Shown here: positions 13,701 through 23,750 of the stretch, piece by piece
How the letters are laid out: each line of letters starts with the position of its first letter
Numbering within the stretch: position 1 is the first letter of the stretch
Assembly (NCBI GenBank): GCA_021234535.1
Contig: CM037839.1
Span: forward strand, 28,473,475 to 28,537,474
Origin: Stichopus chloronotus
Lineage: Eukaryota > Echinodermata > Holothuroidea > Aspidochirotida > Stichopodidae
Direction of reading: 5' to 3'
DNA: 64,000 bases
Notes under the pieces: generated by a model
The model's input: only the letters and a program-made list of their open reading frames with translations
Told to the model about the DNA's origin: nothing
The model's database searches: none
Translations under genes and position numbers: made by a program

Positions 13701-15268
13701 CCTTCCTATTTTGGGTATTTTGACATGACAGGGCAAGCTCATGGGAGTTTGTAAAGTTCAAATTTTTGACCTCCAAATCATTCAAGAAAAATATACTTTT
13801 CTTTCATGAAGATGAGAGAGTAGATGAAAGATGTTATTTATGACATATATTTTATATATTATGGTATAATTGTATTTGACCATTTCAATGGTATGTTGAT
13901 AATTAACAAAAATACCTGTAAGACAGAGAGAAACCACACAACATCATTAATTTCATCCTTTCTCCAAGTGCTGCATCGATTAACTACTGATTAATTTAGC
14001 ACAAATAACCGAGTGTAAATAATTCCAACAGTTTAATATGCAACACTGTAAAGATGATAATAATAATAAAAATATGCAGTACTCTTATCATTTGAGTCAA
14101 TACCTTGGTTCTGCAATGGAATGTCATCCCTGCAATGATCAATGCACCCATAATTTACAGAGAATTAATTACCAAATTTCCAACCAAAAGTCCGCCATCA
14201 ATTTTGAAATTTGGTATAGCTTAGCTTACTTCATTCGGTCTTATAACCTGGCGCTATTACATAACACTTCCTATAAATCCCAACAAGGAAACTAATTGTG
14301 ATGGAGTGTTAGTATGAATTTTTAATACAGGTATCAATCATGTGGATATCGCTAACTTATGGAAGCTACTGTTGTCAAATAGGGTTTACTTTCCTATAAC
14401 AGTGTACACTCCGCCCATTCTAATGTATTTCATGGTTTGCTGTAGCTGCTGGATGCATGTAAAGAAAAGGTTAATAAATTAGGGTAAACACTGGAGATTT
14501 GAACTATTTTTGTCCTACTGAGATATGGGAGCTTGTAATAAATATACTATACACAACACTATGCTTGTTTTCTGACTTTAAAATACTTATGGAACAGCTA
14601 TTGCTGTACTTCTGCATGTGATCATCACCAGTAATTTCCTTTTGTCATATATGTCAGTGTTGATTTTTCAGCAATTTTCAGCTGGTCATCCACAGCTGGA
14701 CAACTAATATTCAAAGTTTTGGTTTGTCTTTCCAAAAATTAATGAGAGTAATGGGTAATGTATTACTATCACATACTATGAAGTAACACATTGCTGAATA
14801 TAGTTTATGGACAACCTCAGGTATCATGTAGACAAAACTTTGAATTAACTCAGATGTATGCAATACTTGGTCACAGTGCTACATTTAAGTATTGATTACC
14901 AGATATTCTAAACATGTATGCATTGGCTATATTAACACCGGATTTGGCTGTCTATTAAGGGAAGTTTTAACTGCAGGTTTTGGCCATCTTGTAGAATCTT
15001 GGGCCTTGAATGCTGGTGCTTGTGTCTGTAACTACTAAACTTATCTTCCCTGGATGTAAATTTATTGATGTGGGAGAACAAATTGTGACACAAGGTATCA
15101 CACCTTTGGAAATGATCTCCAAGAGCGTAACGTGCTCAAGAAACTTTTGTTTTAATTTTAATCTTCATGCATATCTGAGGTTCAAAATCAAAGCTGATAT
15201 ATGGCACTATCAAATCTGTATGACTGTTAACAAACATCTTCAGGAAGTGGGATAATAGTATGGCATAT
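10782..15268. other. Non-coding stretch, few simple repeats
   Basis: Contains a two-copy degenerate repeat at 11453-11620 (listed separately), a C run at about 12118-12132 with flanking C-rich text, and A+T-rich DNA elsewhere. Short open frames of up to 85 codons occur (for example 14038-14295) but have no recognisable domain and a composition like the surrounding DNA. Nothing else supported. Confidence 0.5.
11453..11620. repeat. Two-copy ~85-bp tandem repeat, degenerate
   Basis: GGTTACCTTAGCTCAGCATG at 11453 is echoed by GGTTACCTTAATTCAACATG at 11538. Both are followed by G-rich text and then GAGCCTCAT or GAACCTCAT. The 85-bp offset suggests an old tandem duplication. No family recognised. 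Confidence 0.5.
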
Positions 15269-15313
15269 GATTTTATCACTGATAAGGAGTAAGTCTTCAT
15301 CAGTGATAAAATC
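15269..15313. repeat. Perfect 15-bp inverted repeat (hairpin)
   Basis: GATTTTATCACTGAT at 15269-15283 is the exact reverse complement of ATCAGTGATAAAATC at 15299-15313, with a 15-bp spacer. The match is perfect and much better than the decayed repeats around it. It may be a very short palindromic element or a recent local inversion; no gene is near enough to suggest a regulatory role. Confidence 0.9.
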
Positions 15314-17214
15314 AGGAGGTTTTAAAAAAAAAATACATTTTTATCTCTGTCATAAAATCTCCAGAGATGTATTGTACCTTTTCTCTATGTAGAACAGACT
15401 GAGCTTCAAGTATGAGTATTAAACCCGTCATTGCATAAAGATGATAAAATATATGCAGGCTAAGGTAATTACAAACAATTGAATGAATCTAGAACTATGT
15501 TATTCATGTGTACATACAGTAGTGTACCATACAGTGTGTATCTCTCCCAGGTACTTGTGTATAATCTTTGAACGTAGATGAAGGCTTGCAAGTTGCTGTA
15601 ACTCTGCAATTTTAACACATCTTGTTAAGGTGCCATTGAATCCAACATCTTTCACATTCGTTTTCCTTGTCCTTTTAAGAATGATAGAAGTTGCCTCATG
15701 TCACACAAATAGTTTGAGCTGGATAAATTGACCTGTTTGGCAGTCTGGTCTATTGCTGTTGTTATCTTGCCAGATATATAGATCATGTGACCATACTGAT
15801 GAGTTTGAACTTCAAGTCTTTAATTAGAACAACAAAACAAGGAAGTGAAACCAAATATCGAAATACAATAAAACCATATTGAAACGATAATACCATTAGC
15901 TTACATTAGCTTCAAAATTAAGCTGTTCAATGGGACTGACCTACAGGAGACTTAAAATTGGTATAAATACAAAGATGATACTGAAAATCCTCAACAGGAA
16001 AGAGAAAGAAAAACTTGCAGGAAATGGCCAGGAAACTAAATATCAACCACACGATCTACTTCCTTATAGCCCTGTACTGGAGGCAACAACATATATGCAA
16101 TGCTGCAACATTTGAAACTGTAACAAGAATTGAAATGGAAAGGATACGGTACAGAGCTACAGGGACGCAGACTCGAGGACTTTTAGTGATGGCAATGACT
16201 GCTATGTTGACCGACATTCAGTGTATAACACTTCCTCCAAATTAATCTTGTTTAGTGAATGTACATTGTGACTTTATCGATAATTTGATTGAGGTTCATG
16301 TAAAATATCTCTTATATTCCAGTAAATGAGAAGAGTATTATTAGTAAAATACAACAATGGGCAATGATTTTATCTCTGCATTACGAGAAGGGACTCAAGA
16401 AAAAGGGAGGCAGTGGGAAGACATTCACTTAATCAAGTTAACAAAAGAGGAAACAGCTAGACTATTAGAGGTATCTTAATACAGATATGTAACAACTTTT
16501 CTTCAAATCCCATAAATGGAATGTGATTCTAGATGTGACATGACATTTCTTTGTAATAATGTTGCCAATGTTGTGTAAGATAGGATGCATGGAAATGCAC
16601 TTGATCAGAACATGGAATTGAAGTTGGCGAAAAACCTGATTATTGTCTGTTCATATTATCAATATTACATGAAGGTAATAAAAATTAAATTACATCAGGA
16701 ACGTGCTTAATTGAGGGCATTATAAGAGGCCGAATGTTGATTGCTGTAGTAATTTGTGTACCATCTCAAAGAAGTCACATATAATCCTGCTTCAAATAAC
16801 ACTCCATGTAACTGCTTACAAGGAAAATGACAAAAGCCTGCAGATCAAGAGCACTTTGTTGGCACTTAATGCAGTCAGGTATGACATGGTAGAAACTTAT
16901 GTGATGGTATGCATGATAAAGAAAATGAAGGATTTAATGTTTCATGCTGTTATGGAATAATGTTGCCCAGTTATGTGTTAATATTATGAAGTTAATTTAT
17001 ACATGTTATTTACTGTTCAGTATACAGCATAGCAGTTTTTGTGATATAGGGTTGTGATATCCGCTGAGTTACTTAGAGCATTACTAACATGAAAATATTA
17101 CATTGCTACCATTTCAATCAACATATCACACAACACAGTCAAATGCATACAATTTAGCATTGTAGCTATTGTTGCAATGCAATATGATACGATGCAGTCA
17201 GCATTGTTCTGGTC
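15314..17214. other. Non-coding stretch, nothing recognised
   Basis: A+T-rich DNA with short open frames (up to about 76 codons at 16015-16245) that resemble no known family. No repeat, RNA gene or mobile element could be supported by eye. Confidence 0.5.
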
Positions 17215-17595
17215 CATTCTGTAATAACTGACCAAAATCCGACAGCTTGGTCCAAAATGCAACAACTTTCTGCCCAAAAGTTAACAAGTTCATGAAAATT
17301 CAGATCAGACAGTATTGAAATAAATCCAAGATGGCTGACTTTTTCTTTGTTTTTTTTGTAAGTGCTATAACTTAACCAAACAGGGTCGGATCAGATTGGG
17401 ATAATTTGCTCCAGGATGACATGCTTCACCTGAAATTCTGAAAGTTGGTCCAAATACATTTTGGATCAACTTTCATAGTTGTTATATTTAGGGCAGAAAG
17501 TTGTTCCATTTTGGACCAACTTATATTTGTAGCCTTTTGGGTAGAAAGATGTCACATTTTGGACCAAATTTGTTGCATTTTGATCAGTCATTATG
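17215..17595. repeat. Long imperfect inverted repeat, possible decayed fold-back element
   Basis: The text at about 17216-17280 (TCTGTAATAACTGACCAAAA, then TTGGTCCAAAATGCAACAAC, then TTTCTGCCCAAAAG) returns as its reverse complement at about 17537-17595 (CTTTTGGGTAGAAAG, then ATTTTGGACCAAATTTGTTG, then GATCAGTCATTATGAC). Extra partial units containing ATTTTGGAnCAACTT lie at about 17457-17475 and 17508-17522, so the right arm is partly tandem. The spacer of about 180-250 bp has no coding potential. No terminal target duplication was found. Confidence 0.7.
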
Positions 17596-18427
17596 ACATG
17601 GGTCATAAAAAGCCCTGCAAAGGATGTGTTATCTCCATTTTCTTTGATTGCAGTTCATCCTAGGTTGCAGAATTATTGTGACTTAGCAAAGAAAGAAAAG
17701 AGCTTGTTGGCAGCTGGCATTTGATATATCATTTTAGGTATATCATTTTCATACATACAATGTATAAGAAAAAGTTTTGACAAGATTTAATTAAGGTGCA
17801 GGACAAAGAGTTTGTCGCAGGCGATGTGTTCTATGAGAGACACATAGTGTGATGCTTGACATCATGAATATTCATACTTTAGTAACAAGATGCACTTAAT
17901 GTGTACCTGAAAGTTTCTTTTCAGCTCCACGAACCACAAGGAAATGCATCTTCTTTGACGTCATCATTAGAGTGAGGGTTAGGAAATGCATTTCCATCAG
18001 CTTACTGTAGTAACATCAGGAATGTATCACTTTCGTAGCTTCTAAGCTGGGAGGGCCTGTTTGGGATTGGCTGGAAGATGCTGAGTTTAGTGATTAATAA
18101 TTTGATATCCAGACTTTACACTGAGTATCGATAAGGAAATATTATAAAAATTTAGACATTAAATAGTCTTTGCTGCAAGATGTTTGTGATGATGTTAATT
18201 GTATTAGATGTTTTGATATTGACTCGTTTGTGTAACTGTTAAAAACATCAGTCTAGAAGTAAAAACATCTGATGACAGTTGAAGGTTTATGTTATTGACA
18301 TACCACAGATAGCCAATTTATAGAGACCATGAAAAAAGATCCATTTTTTTGCTTAATTTTGCACTGGAAGGTGTGGCATTAAGCATTAAGACAGGACAGA
18401 GCCTATTCATCTAATGACTTGTCTATT
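17596..18427. other. Non-coding stretch
   Basis: Ordinary A+T-rich sequence without a recognisable gene or repeat. Nothing supported. Confidence 0.5.
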
Positions 18428-18850
18428 CAGTGCCGGAGCTATCATATGGTCAGGGGGTTGGTCGCCCACGACCGACTCAAATGAACTACGGGTGCCCTTT
18501 TCAGCTTTTCATAAAAGAGAAAGTACATAGAAAAAGAAAAGAATGAGAAAAAAATGAAAGAGAGGGTAAAAAAAAGCAGGTTGGAGTAGTTCAGCGCTTT
18601 CCACTTCCAGGAAATGATGATGGTGTTGCCAATTTTTTGCCCTCAAATTCAAGCAAGTACAGTATTCATCATGAAATGTGAGCTTACTTTCTAAGCCCAG
18701 GAGGGCTTTTGGGCAATTTCCAGCAATCTAGCGGTGGTGGGGTTATGTGTTATTCTAGTACTCTCCAAACGATGCTAGCACCCCTCTTATATAGTGCTTC
18801 AAGCAATCCTCAATCCACCCCCATAATAAAAAATTCTAGCTGTGTCAATG
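18428..18850. mobile_element. Possible hAT-like non-autonomous DNA element
   Basis: The left end starts CAGTGCCGGAGCTATC and runs into a G/C-rich patch. The right end reads TAGCTGTGTCAATG, which matches the expected reverse complement TAGCTCCGGCACTG at 10 of 14 positions. Short CAGTG-type ends with G/C-rich shoulders are typical of hAT non-autonomous elements. The putative 8-bp flanks (TGTCTATT and CAACAGCA) do not match, so either the right boundary is wrong or the element has decayed. It has no transposase. A purine-rich A-tract lies inside at about 18525-18575. Confidence 0.35.
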
Positions 18851-19217
18851 CAACAGCACCACCACATTAGCATTACGCTGTATCACAGTGGTTGATGTTC
18901 CCTCATCACTGTCCTAGGCTCAGTAAGGAAACAAATCTAGCTGCACTCACAACAGTGCACTTATAAGAGTCTATTGAGACCCTCCAAACGATCACTGGGA
19001 CTGAGACTGCCCAATGTGGGACTAAAGATATGTTCATCCAGATATCTGCCAAGTGATCCAAGAATATATGAAAGAGGATGCATAATTTATGATTCATTCA
19101 TCATCTCAACCCATCTGATATGTATTAACACTGTCATAGATTTATTTTTGCTCTCATTCATTTGAGAAATTACAAATATGAGTTTCCTGTTTCAAAACTG
19201 TGCATATGCAGCTTAAA

Positions 19218-19320
19218 ACACATAGGAAGTGCTGGCTTCAAACATCTAGGGAGTTTGAAAAGCCAAAGTTTTCTTGTAAGCTCCGTGCCAACTAATGATG
19301 GTGCTCTGCTTAGATAGCCC
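19218..19320 (+). repeat. Interspersed repeat of unknown family, copy A
   Basis: About 100 bp match two other places in the window (27835-27935, same strand; 34195-34290, opposite strand). Shared blocks read AGCCAAAGTTTTCTTGTAAG, then a GTGCCAACTnATGATGGTG-like block, then CTCTGCTTAG. The three copies differ by perhaps a quarter of positions, so this is an old dispersed family. No terminal repeats, A-tail or tRNA-like promoter was seen, so the class is unknown. Confidence 0.7.
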
Positions 19321-21061
19321 TCCTTACTGATCCTTTGTGAGACACGATAAGTAATCAAACTGAAGTTACATATGTCTTTTTTTCTCAGGGACAAGTTCAG
19401 ATTATGTATCTTTATGCATGTCCACAGGCCTACAATGTTTGCTCAGGTGGAGGCAAAATGTCTTAAATCACAACCCTCTCTATATAGGAACCCTAATAGT
19501 CCTGCCAGCACTCACCCCTCCCCCTCCAATATCTTAAAAGATCTTTGGGTACTTTTATTAGACAGTACCCCTAAAATCCATTTTTGCCCCCTGTGATTGA
19601 TATTTGAATAAAGAATAAACACTGCAAAGATTCTTTGATAAAAAAAATGCATTTTTCCTAATTAAGAGAGAGCCATTGTAATTCTGAAATCAGAGCCATA
19701 TCAAGAAGGAAAAAAAAAACACTCATGTGATCTTTGCTCCTATAACGATTGCCTGTGGAAGATAAATTGTAAACAGTGCAGCACATCCAACTTTTCCAGG
19801 TTCCACATACTTGACCAGCATCTCAATATGAAGACAAATGTATCCGTACCAGGCATAAGCTAGCAGACAACAGCGCCAAAACATTTGCTGAGCACAGAGC
19901 TGAACCAAAGGTTGTACTGTTGATTTGCTGAGTGTTATGTGACGTAGTTCGGTGCATATATTACTAAGACGGATATGTCCGTCATACACAGCAGTGTGAG
20001 GTAAGTACATGGTGGATATATCTGTCTTACCCACCTAACTGGCTAACATCATTCCAAGTTATTTTGCTGATCTTATTGCTATATTGTTTGTTTACAAAAT
20101 GAACTGCTTTAAATCCTCGCATATATGATGACCAGGCAGGTGTGCATGGCTGCGTTTTCCTTCAGGTTGCTCAACCGTCTATGCAGTTACGTCACACTAT
20201 AGAAAGAATAACATCAATGTCCAAATACGACGTTCCTTTTAACGACGTTTACATGCAACATGCATCAGTAATGACTAGTTACTATTCTCACCACTCTGCT
20301 TTCTGAGCTGTCTGCGTGAGACATCACTTTTTCTCTTTATTATTTCATAACTTTGTTTTTGTCTTACACATTAATAAACTGCTGAACAAACAATAGGGTA
20401 GGATTACTGCTGCTCTGAATAGATCAGAGTGAAGATAATTCATCTCTCTATGATCTACTTTAGGATTTTTCTTCACGATCGCTACACTGGCGGTAGCTGC
20501 ATTTTGAGTTTTCATATACTGAGGTCATCGACCAAAAGAATCATTCTAGCAGAGTATGACTATAAAATCCTTCAGTTTCTATGTGGCAATCTGAGTATCT
20601 TCTTGCTTTGTAAAAAGAAGTGAGTACAAGAATATTATTGTGAAAAACTAGCTGATGCTAGGCAGAGTAATTAATTTTTTACTTCAGTTTCATTTCTACA
20701 TATGTATAGTTTAAAAAGATACTCATAACTTGATCCATCTACACTATGGTTGTCTTTAAACAATATGATATCCAATTTTGCAAAGTCTGTTTTTTAACAC
20801 AATACAGTAGCAACTATAATGCACCGTTCATTAACCTGTTCCAACAAAAGTAGCTTTTCTAATGTTTCTCATGAACTTTATGTAACATTCAAGTGATTGG
20901 ATGTACTTACGAACAAGCAGTAGTAAGGAAATTCCTTCTTCACATAATTCAAAAATGTTTTTTTTTTATTCACTTGACAAATACATATTCAAGATACTAT
21001 AATTCAATTATATTTTTTGAATATCACACACTCCAGTAATATGTATTATCTCTAATGAATT
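19321..21061. other. Non-coding stretch
   Basis: A+T-rich DNA. A minus-strand open frame of 103 codons (19723-20034) has no recognisable domain. Runs of A (about 19711-19719) and T (about 20958-20967) are the only simple features. Nothing else supported. Confidence 0.5.
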
Positions 21062-21069
21062 TTCATGAC

Positions 21070-21593
21070 CAGTGGCTGCACCAGGGAGGTATGGGAGAAT
21101 TTGTCCCCACTCAGATGAAGTTACCTGAAAAACTACATGTATGTCTATTCCTTGTTTATATTCATAATTTTGCATCTAACTCTCTGCTGCAAGAAGTCCA
21201 TGAGACTTAATTTCACTCCCAGAGATATGCTGAAACCTCAGAGTTTCCAGGGGGTCATCTTCTCGACCCTCACCAGGCTTTAGCTCTGGAGCCACCAGGG
21301 TTTGTAGTTCTCATGTTTGAAGTATAACAATCCTGGGACCTAATTTTTTTTCACACAGAAATATGCTAAAACCTCAGAGATTCCCCTCAGGAAACCATCT
21401 TGAAACCCTCAGGGCTTTGTCCTGGGACCCATCTAGAAGTCCTAAGATGGATCCCTGCACCCCCAATCACTAAACTCGATTTCATGCATGGCACAAAAGT
21501 TTTTGTCCAATGTGTTGAAAATTGTTGTCCTTAAAAGTTTCTTCTGCTCTTCATCTGCCCCTCCCCCAATCTAAGATCCTGGTATGGCCACTG
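21070..21593. mobile_element. hAT-like non-autonomous DNA transposon (524 bp) with target site duplication
   Basis: The left end CAGTGGCTGCACCAGG (21070) pairs with the right end, whose reverse complement is CAGTGGCCATACCAGG; 13 of 16 terminal bases match. The element is flanked by TTCATGAC (21062-21069) and TTTATGAC (21594-21601), an 8-bp duplication with one mismatch. Ends beginning CAGTG with 8-bp duplications are the hallmark of the hAT superfamily. It encodes no transposase. The body holds two units of about 136 bp, each starting (A)GATATGCTnAAACCTCAGA (21223 and 21359), with C/G-rich text. A relative lies at 30720-31354. Confidence 0.85.
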
Positions 21594-21797
21594 TTTATGA
21601 CAGGACACTAATGCAGTGATCTGATGACATAGTGTACTTAACCAACTAATCCAGTGTTATAATCTTGACAATAGCAACACTGAAGCCATCAACACAATAT
21701 TTAAATTCATCATGATGAGTGTCCAGGAACAAAGTTACCATTAGGCAGTAAAACCATTATCAGGATGATACAGTATGCAGTGACCAAGAACAGAATA

Positions 21798-22045
21798 CAC
21801 TCAGGTATACTAGTCCAGGGTGGCTTATAAACACTGTACACTCATGTAAGTAATGTAATGGTGTTCATAAACCTAACCCACTCAGGTGGTTATGTGAAAT
21901 CATACAACATGTAGATACTGAACTAATGAACACAAATGCTCTAAGGTAACTCATTTATGATGTTTTTTTTTATGATAACAATTCACTCAAGTAACTCTAA
22001 ATGCAAGAATTAACTCAAAATATGCATGCACTGATGTAACAAAAG
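21798..22045. repeat. Degenerate array, ~40-60-bp unit
   Basis: The word CACTCAGGTnACT or a close variant recurs at 21798, 21839, 21879, 21939, 21984 and 22029, at intervals of 41, 40, 60, 45 and 45 bp. The intervening text is A+T-rich and only weakly conserved. This looks like an eroded tandem array. Confidence 0.45.
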
Positions 22046-23238
22046 TGATTCATACTGTATTGTCATGGAATGGCGACAGAAAAGAATGCTTATAAATGTA
22101 TACCCAAGCAAATGACAGATAGAATGAGAGCGCTGCTTTAAGTTTCAATAAGAATGTAATTACATGTTCAGACTTTGGGTTCAGGCCGATTCAGATTTCA
22201 ATGTGCAAGTTTGATTAGGCTAAAATGGTAAGGGTTTTCAATTACGGACTAAATTGACAAAATGATTTAACTATTTGGGTGGGACCTGGTGACTAGTAAC
22301 ACAGCTTGGACCTCAGGTACGTGGAGTCGTAGGCAACCAGTATAGGCGACCGCAATACTGGAGTGGCTGGATGCGGTTAACGTCAGATAACCGAGACTTC
22401 AGCCTCTGCGATGGAGGTGATCGATAAACAGTGTCCCAGAATACAGGAATGACAACAGCACTGAGAGAGTGGGTAGCTAGGCTGGCTTTAACAATGAATA
22501 TGTATTAGATGTTGAGTACTGTGTGGGCATAGGCCAACAACTTCGCTACACAGCAGACTTGTAGTAAACACAGTGGTATGTCTTTAGATCAAGACTGGAA
22601 GAATTGGTCAAGGGTATATACAAAAGTCCTTGCTAGAATCTTCCACACAAGAATCTTCTAAAGAGCACCTGCTCAATAACATGATACTAAATATAGAAGA
22701 GAGCAAAGTTCAACTCCTTCCAGCATGTATGTATTTGTAAGTAGAACTCGCTGTAATTATGCAAATCTTCTTGAAGTTCCCAGCATGTACAGCAGAGGAT
22801 TCAAATCTTGGTAGCATCATCAGTGGAGGTCCATGGAATGCCAAGATGGTAACTTAAGTATTATGAAATGAAATATTGGGCATTACCCTAACACGAATGA
22901 ACATATTATACATATACATGTAGAATACCTAGTTAAAGTAATTGACACAGTGTATTAAATGCCTACGTCACAACTGCCGGTGCTGTGGGATCTAAAGTGT
23001 CTATGGCCAACAGCAATTATAGGGTTCATAGTATTCCCACAGTTAATAGAAGTCACATTTATCAGGGTATCAGCAAAGGGAATTTTGAATTTGTGGAAAC
23101 TAAAAACCTGTGACTGCTGCACGGACCACAGAAGTGACGAAGCTCGATCTGTCACCTCAAGGATTTTCTGCAGCAGCGGGTTTTGACAATTACAAAGGCA
23201 TATGCAAGGTACCACAAGGCACCTGCAAGAGGGCACAC
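22046..23238. other. Non-coding stretch with a CpG-richer patch
   Basis: The segment at about 22300-22450 has more CpG and G+C than its surroundings, without a supportable reading frame or tRNA fold. The rest is ordinary. The plus-strand frame at 22959-23186 and the long minus-strand frame starting at 23665 overlap here, but neither shows a domain. Confidence 0.45.
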
Positions 23239-23665
23239 GGTGACCGATGATTGGGCAGTCAAACAGGGGGACATCCCTATGTTCCGACATCTCGATGTTT
23301 CGACAGCCCTGTATTCCGATGTCTCTATGATCTGACAACCCTATACTTCGACGTTTCAATATTCTAACATCTCTATGTTTCGACGTCTCTATATTCCGAC
23401 TAAAATTTACTTTGGGGCTGAAAATAATATACTTTGCCACCAGAAATAATGTACTTGCGGGTTGCCGGAAAAGTACTTTGGCGCCGACAAAAACGTACTT
23501 TGGCGCCGTAGCACACTTCTTATCGGCACCAAAGTAAATAATTCGTAGAGATAGAGATGTCGGAACAAAGAGAAGTCGGTATATATAGATGTTGGTATAT
23601 AGAAATGTCAAAACATGGATACATAAATGAAATCTCGATATTCCGACGTATCTATCTTCCGACAA
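22955..23665 (-). other. Long repeat-borne open frame (236 codons), probably not a gene
   Basis: This is the longest open frame in the window. About 130 residues of it are the translation of the fold-back satellite at 23239-23750, giving periodic peptides such as SEHRDV, NIEMSEHRD and SDHRDIG. The remainder at the C-terminal side (about residues 160-236) resembles no family. There is no convincing Kozak context or splice signal, and the apparent periodicity is that of the DNA satellite. I infer that it stays open because the 17-bp monomer lacks stops in this orientation. It could in principle be a transcribed repeat protein, but nothing here supports that. Confidence 0.3.
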
Positions 23666-23750
23666 AAAATGTACTTTGGTGCCGATTTGTCAGAACATAG
23701 AGATGCCGGAACACAGAGATGTCGAAACATAGAGATGTAACCGTCACACT
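23239..23750. mobile_element. Composite fold-back element with satellite arms
   Basis: The left arm (about 23271-23400) is a tandem array of a 17-bp unit, TTCCGACATCTCTATGT with variants. The right arm (about 23546-23580 and 23691-23740) carries the same unit as its reverse complement, GATGTCGGAACATAGA. Between them (about 23403-23530) are five units of about 22 bp around GTACTTTGGCGCCGA, one of which is also inverted near 23523-23535. A second, smaller inverted block lies at about 23633-23685. The structure matches a fold-back (long inverted repeat) element: arms made of short direct repeats around a distinct core. No transposase and no clear target duplication. Confidence 0.75.

Noticed and set aside
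15795..15820. CTGATGAG followed by GAAC-like text, possible hammerhead ribozyme
   Set aside because: The conserved GAAA box and the three stems cannot be formed.
22300..22450. CpG-richer segment considered as a CpG island or tRNA cluster
   Set aside because: Too short, and no tRNA fold, exon or promoter element could be identified.
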